DNA of 9,681 nt from Candidatus Saliniplasma halalkaliphilum (GTDB lineage Archaea; Thermoplasmatota; Thermoplasmata; Halarchaeoplasmatales; Halarchaeoplasmataceae). The DNA lies in contig JAFDTG010000058.1 in NCBI GenBank assembly GCA_019594235.1, forward strand, positions 1 through 9,681, read 5' to 3'. The notes beneath the pieces are model-generated. The model worked only from the letters and a program-made list of their open reading frames with translations, searched no databases and had not been told where the DNA came from. The stretch's first letter is position 1; the number at the start of each line of letters is the position of its first letter. The translations under genes and the position numbers were made by a program. Below, piece after piece: positions 5,382 through 9,681 of this stretch.

Positions 5382-5984
5382 ATGGGAGATCCAAAACACA
5401 GTAGAAAAAAGTTCGAAAATCCACCTCACCCTTGGCAGCATGATAGAATCCAAGAAGAGAATGAATATTTGAAATACTATGGTTTGAGGAATAAAAAGGA
5501 GTTTTGGAAAGCAAAATCTTCTTTGAAAAGGATACGAGGTCAGGCAAGAAATTTACAAGCAAGGTTGAGATACGGTGATAAACAAGCCAATATGGAAAAG
5601 GAAAACCTGATCGATAAATTAAGAGCTAAGGGTTATCTAAAAGGGCAAGAAAACACCCTTAACGACATACTAAATTTAACTGTTGAAAACTTATTGAATA
5701 GAAGATTACAAAGTGTCGTTTATCATAAAGGATTATCACATTCTCCGAAACAAGCTAGACAGTTCATAACTCATGGACATATCAAAGTTAACGGAAGGAG
5801 AGTAACAGTTCCTAGTTACATTGTTGGTAGAGAGGAAGAACCTACAATCGAATATCATGACTCATCACCTCTTTCAGATGAATTACATCCGGAAAGAAGA
5901 GAAGAGGAAACAAGTCCTGTGACTATACCTGAACAGATGAGAAAAGATAAAGAAAAAGAAAGATTTAACAGGAGGCGAAGATAA
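5382..5984 (+). CDS. rps4: Small-subunit ribosomal protein uS4
   Basis: Primary 16S rRNA-binding protein that nucleates assembly of the 30S body and takes part in decoding fidelity. Its 200 residues include the archaeal N-terminal region MGDPKHSRKKFENPPHPW, helices about 24-100, and the S4 RNA-binding domain (about 104-165) with LNRRLQSVVYHKGLSHSPKQ and ARQFITHGHIKVNGRRV. The C-terminal extension (about 167-200) has mixed charge and ends in RRRR. The start is supported by AGGAG (5368-5372), which shares bases with the rps13 TAG stop, so the genes are tightly coupled. Its stop overlaps the rps11 start by one base. Confidence 0.95.
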   Translation: MGDPKHSRKKFENPPHPWQHDRIQEENEYLKYYGLRNKKEFWKAKSSLKRIRGQARNLQARLRYGDKQANMEKENLIDKLRAKGYLKGQENTLNDILNLTVENLLNRRLQSVVYHKGLSHSPKQARQFITHGHIKVNGRRVTVPSYIVGREEEPTIEYHDSSPLSDELHPERREEETSPVTIPEQMRKDKEKERFNRRRR

Positions 5985-6367
5985 TGGGAAAATGGGGTGT
6001 AGCACATGTTTATGCATCTTACAATAATGTATTGATTACTATAACTGATATAACTGGTGCTGAAACAATATCAAAGTACACAGGTGGGATGGTTGTTAGA
6101 CAAGATAAGGACCAATCTTCACCATATGCTGCTATGGAAGCGGCTAGAAAAGCTGTAGATGAGGCTAAAGAAAAAGGCATAACAAAATTACATGTAAAAG
6201 TTAGAGCACCAGGTGGAAGTAAATCCCATTCTCCAGGACCTGGATCACAGGCGGCTATTAGAGCATTTGCCCGTGCCGGAGTTAAAATAGGGAACATAGA
6301 AGACGTCACTCCTATACCTCACGATACCACCAAACCTAAAGGTGGACGAAGAGGACGTCGTGTATAA
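5984..6367 (+). CDS. rps11: Small-subunit ribosomal protein uS11
   Basis: Platform protein of the 30S subunit near the 3' end of 16S rRNA and the mRNA exit. The 127 residues carry the family core GVAHVYASYNNVLITITDITG (5-25), HVKVRAPGGSKSHSPGPGSQ (70-89) and the signature RAFARAGVKIGNIEDVTPIP (93-112), with a basic end GGRRGRRV. The ATG overlaps the rps4 stop in the arrangement TAATG, and AGGAGG at 5970-5975 inside the end of rps4 supports the start. Third gene of the operon; rpoD follows. Confidence 0.96.
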   Translation: MGKWGVAHVYASYNNVLITITDITGAETISKYTGGMVVRQDKDQSSPYAAMEAARKAVDEAKEKGITKLHVKVRAPGGSKSHSPGPGSQAAIRAFARAGVKIGNIEDVTPIPHDTTKPKGGRRGRRV

Positions 6368-6382
6368 ACCAAGTTGATAAAA

Positions 6383-7219
6383 ATGAAGCTAGAAGAAAAA
6401 CAGCTTAATGATCGGGATGCAAGGCTCGTAATTAGTGATGTAAACCCACCTTTGATCAATTCACTTAGAAGAGCTTTGATAGCTGACGTTCCAAAACTTG
6501 CTATCGAAGATGTTGAATTTCATCTTGGTTCTATAGGTAGTGAAGATGAAGATAAAGAATATGAAAGTAATACACCATTATTCGATGAAATTATAGCACA
6601 CCGTCTTGGTATGATCCCTATACCGACCGATCTCAAATTATTTAATTATAGAGACGAATGTGAAGAATGTGGAGGAGAAGGTTGTCCTAATTGTACAATA
6701 ATTTATAGTCTAAATAAAAAAGGACCCTGTACAGTATATTCCGGTGATTTGAATCCTGTTGGAGAAGCTAATCTTAGGGTTGTAGATGACCTCATACCAC
6801 TTGTAAAACTAGAAGATGATCAGGCTATATTGCTTTATGCAACCGCAGAACTAGGCACTGCTAAGAAACACGCGAAATGGCAGCCAACTAGTGGTGTTGG
6901 TTATAAATACTATCCAGTTATCGAAATTGATGCCGATATATGTGACAATTGCGAAGAATGTGTTAAAGCATGCCCTGTTGATATACTAGAATTTAAAGAT
7001 GGAAAGGTCACGGTTACAGATATTGAAACATGTACATTATGTAAATCATGTGTAGATGTATGTGAAAATGGAGTTATTGAAGTAAATGGACTTGACGACA
7101 AATTCATACTAAGATACGAAACCGATGGATCACTGGCTGCAGAAGATACATTGCAAAAATCCCTAGAAATACTCGATGAAAAATTCGAAAATTTTGTAAA
7201 CATGGTTGATGAAATATAG
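6383..7219 (+). CDS. rpoD: RNA polymerase subunit Rpo3 (RpoD) with two 4Fe-4S motifs
   Basis: Archaeal counterpart of the bacterial alpha N-terminal domain and of eukaryotic Rpb3; with subunit L it nucleates polymerase assembly. From the ATG at 6383 it has 278 residues. The dimerisation parts are at the N-terminus (VNPPLINSLRRALIADVP) and C-terminus (about 235-278). A Cys quartet CEECGGEGCPNC lies at 93-104. The inserted ferredoxin-like domain has two complete CxxCxxCxxxC motifs: Cys187/190/193/197 (followed by Pro) and Cys217/220/223/227. An in-frame TTG at 6374 would add three residues (MIK), but no ribosome-binding site precedes it. GTTGAT (6373-6378), before the ATG, resembles the GGTGAT part of the Shine-Dalgarno sequence. 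The gene begins 15 nt after rps11. An iron-sulfur cluster role in stability or redox sensing is known for related subunits; here it is inferred. Confidence 0.93.
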   Translation: MKLEEKQLNDRDARLVISDVNPPLINSLRRALIADVPKLAIEDVEFHLGSIGSEDEDKEYESNTPLFDEIIAHRLGMIPIPTDLKLFNYRDECEECGGEGCPNCTIIYSLNKKGPCTVYSGDLNPVGEANLRVVDDLIPLVKLEDDQAILLYATAELGTAKKHAKWQPTSGVGYKYYPVIEIDADICDNCEECVKACPVDILEFKDGKVTVTDIETCTLCKSCVDVCENGVIEVNGLDDKFILRYETDGSLAAEDTLQKSLEILDEKFENFVNMVDEI

Positions 7220-7228
7220 GGTCATAAA

Positions 7229-7255
7229 ATTCTTTATTTTAACTTCTATTTAATC
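7229..7255 (+). terminator. T-rich candidate terminator after rpoD
   Basis: Within 40 nt of the rpoD stop the plus strand carries repeated T-rich runs (ATTCTTTATTTTAAC, then TTCTATTTAATC). U-rich RNA of this kind is the usual archaeal termination signal. A perfect 10-nt palindrome, ATTCTAGAAT, follows at 7259-7268 without a T tail. Confidence 0.4.
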
Positions 7256-7303
7256 ATAATTCTAGAATGTAATAGTTTACAAATCTATTTTTGAAACCCT
7301 CAA

Positions 7304-7315
7304 TTTTATATATAT
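7304..7315 (+). promoter_or_regulatory. TATA box of the tRNA-Leu gene
   Basis: TTTTATATATAT centred near 7310 predicts transcription from about 7336, roughly 8 nt before the mature tRNA 5' end. GAAACC upstream may act as the TFB recognition element. The gene therefore probably has its own promoter and does not depend on the rpoD operon. Confidence 0.65.
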
Positions 7316-7343
7316 TGTGTATTTACTCCATTTAACTCATACT

Positions 7344-7428
7344 GCGAGGGTAGCCAAGCATGGCCAACGGCGCAGCGTTGAGGGCGCTGTCCTATAGAGG
7401 TCCGAGGGTTCAAATCCCTTCCCTCGCA
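7344..7428 (+). tRNA. tRNA-Leu (anticodon GAG)
   Basis: An 85-nt class II tRNA. The acceptor stem GCGAGGG (7344-7350) pairs with CCCTCGC (7421-7427), with discriminator A at 7428. The D arm is GCC...GGC (7353-7371) with a GG in its loop. The anticodon stem CAGCG/CGCTG (7373-7377, 7385-7389) encloses the loop TTGAGGG, so the anticodon is GAG (7380-7382), reading CUC and CUU. The variable arm is long (CCT-ATAG-AGG), as in Leu. The T arm is GAGGG-TTCAAAT-CCCTT with a G-U closing pair. The 3' CCA is not encoded and no intron is visible. In several euryarchaea a tRNA-Leu gene stands between rpoD and the L18e-L13-S9 genes; here those genes do not follow. Confidence 0.95.
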
Positions 7429-7429
7429 C

Positions 7430-7436
7430 TTTTCTT
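7430..7436 (+). terminator. T-rich tRNA terminator
   Basis: TTTTCTT begins two bases after the discriminator base of tRNA-Leu and is a plausible U-tract stop for a short tRNA transcript. Confidence 0.4.
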
Positions 7437-7498
7437 ATAGTCAAATTTGAGAAGTATTTTTTAGAAAACTATTTCAACAATAACAATTTTTAAAAAAT

Positions 7499-8239
7499 AT
7501 GCGGAGAAAAGTAAGATTCTCAGATGAAACAGGTACGGTTATGCTTGGAGAATGGAGAGAACACGGTATAGAATCTGGAAATTTGGTCTATGATCCAAGT
7601 GATGTTGATATATTATCCCCTTCAATACCTACTAAAATAATTTGTGTAGGTAGAAACTATTTAAAACATGCTGAAGAGATGAACAATGAACTACCTGATA
7701 GACCACTCTTATTTATAAAAACACCTAACTGCATTGCTGGTCATGAAGATACAATTGAACTTTTAGAGGGAAAAGAGAGAATGGATTACGAGGCTGAACT
7801 GGCTGTGATTATCGGGGAAAGGTGTAAAAATGTCAGTAGAGAAGATGCCCTAGATTTTGTAGAAGGATATTCTTGTTTCATAGATGTAACTAACAGGGAT
7901 GATCAAAAATGGGAGAAGAATTGGTTGAGAGCGAAGTCATTCGATAATTCTGCTCCTGTTGGACCCGTTGTAGTTCCGTGTGAATCTGTTTCTGATGATG
8001 CAAGAATACAGTTGAGATTAAATGACGTGGTCAAACAAAATTCGACAATCGATAACATGTACTTCTCAGTTCCTGACCTTATCGAAGAAATCACTAAGTA
8101 TATGACTTTGGAGAAAGGCGATATAATTGCAACTGGTACTCCGGAAGGTGTGGGAAAGTTACACGATGGAGATACAGTTGAAGTCGAGATAGACGGAATA
8201 GGTACACTTAGAAATTATTTTGTTGAACCTAGCAAGTAA
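7499..8239 (+). CDS. Fumarylacetoacetate hydrolase (FAH) superfamily enzyme
   Basis: Soluble metal-dependent enzyme of the FAH fold, acting on a 1,3- or 2,4-dioxo carboxylate by C-C hydrolysis, isomerisation, decarboxylation or tautomerisation. In its 246 residues, IICVGRNYLKHAEEM (47-61) forms the active-site lid region. DYEAELAVIIG (96-106) supplies Glu98 and Glu100, and FIDVTNRDDQ (127-136) supplies Asp129 of the Mg2+ or Mn2+ site. RAKSFDNSAPVGP (144-156) contains the conserved Lys146, and GDIIATGTPEGVG (207-219) completes the site. Candidate activities are acylpyruvase, oxaloacetate decarboxylase/tautomerase or hydroxyheptadienedioate isomerase; sequence alone does not choose. No Shine-Dalgarno motif is visible and the promoter is unclear (weak T-rich box near 7454-7463). 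Its 3' end overlaps the next, convergent gene by 11 nt. No aromatic-degradation genes are nearby. Confidence 0.88.
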   Translation: MRRKVRFSDETGTVMLGEWREHGIESGNLVYDPSDVDILSPSIPTKIICVGRNYLKHAEEMNNELPDRPLLFIKTPNCIAGHEDTIELLEGKERMDYEAELAVIIGERCKNVSREDALDFVEGYSCFIDVTNRDDQKWEKNWLRAKSFDNSAPVGPVVVPCESVSDDARIQLRLNDVVKQNSTIDNMYFSVPDLIEEITKYMTLEKGDIIATGTPEGVGKLHDGDTVEVEIDGIGTLRNYFVEPSK

Positions 8240-8573
8240 GATGAAAGGCACCTGCTACCTTTTTATCTTTTTTTAGTTCTTCATTGTAAACTTTACAAGC
8301 TTTTTCAGTAGGGTATGATTTTATTTTAAATTCAACATTCGAGTTCAATGATCCAGGAACACTTAATCTCTCTGCACTACCCGTCCCAATTATCAGTAAA
8401 TCAGGTTCGAAATCAATGACTTTCTGTAAATCATTAATCGATAGTTGATGACCTTTTTCTCTCCACCACCCCTCTTTTACTTGATCACCTAGTAATATTA
8501 CATCATCTGTGTAAACCTTATCATTTATCTTGATTTTCCCAAATTTATAGCCCTCTATGAACTTGTTTCTCAT
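8229..8573 (-). CDS. Mth938-like (NDUFAF3/AAMDC-type) protein of unknown function
   Basis: Small single-domain protein of 114 residues, full length for the Mth938 family. Family marks are the N-terminal YKFGKIKINDKVYTDDVIL (9-27), WWREKGHQLSINDLQ (36-50), DLLIIGTGSAERLSVP (58-73), SYPTEKACKVYNEEL (86-100) and the closing VAGAFHLTC (106-114). The mitochondrial relative NDUFAF3 helps assemble respiratory complex I; the archaeal proteins have no established role, so none is assigned. No Shine-Dalgarno motif is present, and a TATA box about 25 nt upstream suggests a leaderless mRNA. Convergent with the FAH-family gene (11-nt overlap) and divergent from fbp (101 nt). Confidence 0.82.
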   Translation of the reverse strand: MRNKFIEGYKFGKIKINDKVYTDDVILLGDQVKEGWWREKGHQLSINDLQKVIDFEPDLLIIGTGSAERLSVPGSLNSNVEFKIKSYPTEKACKVYNEELKKDKKVAGAFHLTC

Positions 8574-8591
8574 GCTTTTTGATTAGTGGAG

Positions 8592-8606
8592 AAAGTTTTA
8601 AACTTT
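8592..8606 (-). promoter_or_regulatory. Promoter of the Mth938-like gene, inside a palindrome
   Basis: The minus-strand box GTTTAAAA is centred about 25 nt before the ATG at 8573, so the predicted start site coincides with the start codon. The box is part of a perfect inverted repeat, AAAGTTT-T-AAACTTT (8592-8606), so a dimeric regulator could cover the TATA box. AT-rich palindromes also arise by chance. Confidence 0.45.
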
Positions 8607-8646
8607 TTTCCTTATCAGTTTTGCAAATCGATAATCTTTTATGTAA

Positions 8647-8656
8647 CTTATTTATA
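8647..8656 (+). promoter_or_regulatory. Candidate TATA box of fbp
   Basis: CTTATTTATA is centred 23-24 nt before the fbp ATG, consistent with a leaderless transcript. An alternative box, CTTTTATGT (8636-8644), would give a leader of about 10 nt. AGGGAT at 8666-8671 is only a weak ribosome-binding site. Confidence 0.4.
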
Positions 8657-8674
8657 CCACGATATAGGGATAAA

Positions 8675-9681
8675 ATGAGTAAAATAACCTTCAGTATCAT
8701 AAAAGCAGATGTAGGCGGCCATCCTGGCCATGCCAAAGTCCATCCTGAACTGGAAAAAGTTGCAAAAGAAAGCCTCGAGAAGAGTGATTTTTTACTAGAT
8801 TACCATGTGACGCATTGTGGAGACGATCTTGAATTGATAATGACACATGAAAAAGGCGAAGATTCAGAGGAGATCCATTCTTTAGCATGGGATACTTTCA
8901 AGAAGGCAACGGTAAAAGCAAAAGAGTTGGGACTTTACGGAGCCGGTCAGGATCTTCTATCAGACGCATTTTCAGGAAATATCAAAGGTATGGGACCTGG
9001 AATAGCAGAGATAGAATTCACACCTAGAAAATCAGAACCGATAGTTGCATTTTTGATGGATAAAACGGAACCTGGAGCATTTAATCTACCTATTTTCAAA
9101 ATGTTTGCAGATCCCTTTAACACGGCTGGTTTAGTTATAGATCCATCGATTCATGATGGTTTTGTTTTTGAAATTTGGGATATAAAGGAAGATAAAAGGA
9201 TAATGATGGAAACACCTGAAGAGATGTATGATATTTTGGCTCTTATAGGAGCAAAAGGTAGATTTGTTATCAAGAGAGTATTTCCAAAAGAAGGTAAACT
9301 TCCAGGTGATGAACCAGTTGCAGCCATAAGCACAGAGAAATTGTACCAGATAGCCGGTGAGTATGTAGGAAAAGATGACCCAGTAGCTGTCGTAAGAGCG
9401 CAATCGGGATTACCCGCACTCGGAGAAGTTTTAGAACCATTTGCACATCCATTCTTAGTTTCTGGCTGGATGAGGGGAAGCCACAACGGACCTATAATGC
9501 CAGTAGGTGTCAAAGACGCTATGTGTACACGTTTTGATGGTCCTCCAAGAGCTGTAGCACTTGGTTTCCAAATGAAAGATGGAAATCTTACAGAACCTGG
9601 TGACCTATTCGATGATCCAGCATTCGATCCAGCTCGAGAAGAATCTGCTAATATAGCAAGTTACATGAGAAAACATGGTCC
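8675..9681 (+). CDS. fbp: Class V fructose-1,6-bisphosphate aldolase/phosphatase, 3'-truncated by the window
   Basis: Bifunctional archaeal enzyme that joins glyceraldehyde-3-phosphate and dihydroxyacetone phosphate and dephosphorylates the product to fructose-6-phosphate, making gluconeogenesis one-way. The first 335 codons are present; related proteins are a little longer, so a few tens of residues are missing. Visible motifs are IKADVGGHPGH (9-19) and THCGDDLELIMTH (46-58), which bind Mg2+, then GLYGAGQDLLSDAFSGN (86-102) and DKTEPGAFNLPIFKMFADPF (129-148). EYVGKDDP (229-236) has Tyr230 and Lys233, matching the catalytic Tyr and Schiff-base Lys of the Sulfolobus enzyme. GWMRGSHNGPIMPV (264-277) and RFDGPPRAVALGF (286-298) follow. 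The ATG at 8675 gives the canonical N-terminus. The frame is intact to the window edge. Confidence 0.96.
   Translation, partial: MSKITFSIIKADVGGHPGHAKVHPELEKVAKESLEKSDFLLDYHVTHCGDDLELIMTHEKGEDSEEIHSLAWDTFKKATVKAKELGLYGAGQDLLSDAFSGNIKGMGPGIAEIEFTPRKSEPIVAFLMDKTEPGAFNLPIFKMFADPFNTAGLVIDPSIHDGFVFEIWDIKEDKRIMMETPEEMYDILALIGAKGRFVIKRVFPKEGKLPGDEPVAAISTEKLYQIAGEYVGKDDPVAVVRAQSGLPALGEVLEPFAHPFLVSGWMRGSHNGPIMPVGVKDAMCTRFDGPPRAVALGFQMKDGNLTEPGDLFDDPAFDPAREESANIASYMRKHG

Noticed and set aside
6374..6382. TTG start giving RpoD three extra residues
   Set aside because: No ribosome-binding site precedes it, and the ATG at 6383 gives the expected N-terminus. It is kept as a possibility because TTG starts are real elsewhere in the window.
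7259..7268. Perfect palindrome ATTCTAGAAT after rpoD
   Set aside because: It is short and AT-rich, has no loop for an RNA hairpin, no T-tail and no promoter nearby; it is likely chance.
9131..9513. Minus-strand open frames of up to 120 residues opposite fbp
   Set aside because: The plus frame encodes an uninterrupted FBP aldolase/phosphatase with catalytic Tyr and Lys; the minus frames lack any start signal or homology I can recognise.
1..9681. Mobile elements, CRISPR, defence or toxin-antitoxin systems
   Set aside because: No transposase, integrase, long terminal repeats or spaced direct repeats were seen; all substantial coding frames belong to housekeeping or metabolic families.

Overview
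The window is archaeal chromosomal DNA carrying core translation, transcription and cell-division genes. Archaeal markers are aIF5A with its hypusine loop, P-stalk proteins uL10 and aL12 (P1), the S13-S4-S11-RpoD order, FtsZ, the class V fructose-1,6-bisphosphate aldolase/phosphatase, a class II tRNA-Leu without an encoded CCA, and TATA-box promoters. The DNA is visibly AT-rich. Many proteins are rich in Asp and Glu: the S13 N-terminus, the uL10 and aL12 tails, RpoD and FtsZ. Together with an RpoD that carries two complete 4Fe-4S motifs, this suggests an anaerobic, possibly salt-adapted euryarchaeote of methanogen or haloarchaeal grade. That placement is inference; no methanogenesis gene is present.

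Layout. 1-132 is the 3' end of a gene that looks like an M3-family (PepF-like) peptidase. 193-1433 (+) is an aIF5A-agmatinase pair. It meets ftsZ (1438-2532, -) tail to tail. ftsZ lies downstream of the L1-L10-L12 ribosomal stalk operon (4709-2729, -). A 180-bp divergent promoter region (4710-4889) separates this from the S13-S4-S11-RpoD operon (4890-7219, +). Next come a tRNA-Leu(GAG) gene (7344-7428), a fumarylacetoacetate hydrolase (FAH) superfamily enzyme (7499-8239, +), a small Mth938-like protein of unknown function (8229-8573, -), and a class V FBP aldolase/phosphatase that runs off the right edge (8675-9681, +).

How the genes work together. Most of the window serves protein synthesis: stalk proteins that recruit translation GTPases, small-subunit proteins, an elongation factor and a polyamine enzyme that can feed its hypusine modification. 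RpoD is an assembly platform of RNA polymerase, and fbp is the gluconeogenic entry to hexoses. The most structured non-coding part is the L1/S13 divergent region. There both operons start with TTG codons inside an 11-nt inverted repeat, a 13-nt palindrome sits between the L1 TATA box and its predicted start site, and the L1 Shine-Dalgarno (SD) sequence lies inside a 10-bp leader hairpin. These features fit coordinated control of ribosomal-protein synthesis.

I saw no transposon, CRISPR array, integrase, toxin-antitoxin pair or defence gene. The window is mainly housekeeping, and the points worth a second look are regulatory architecture, an unusual uL10 C-terminus and operon breakpoints. No gene-free stretch exceeds 300 bases.
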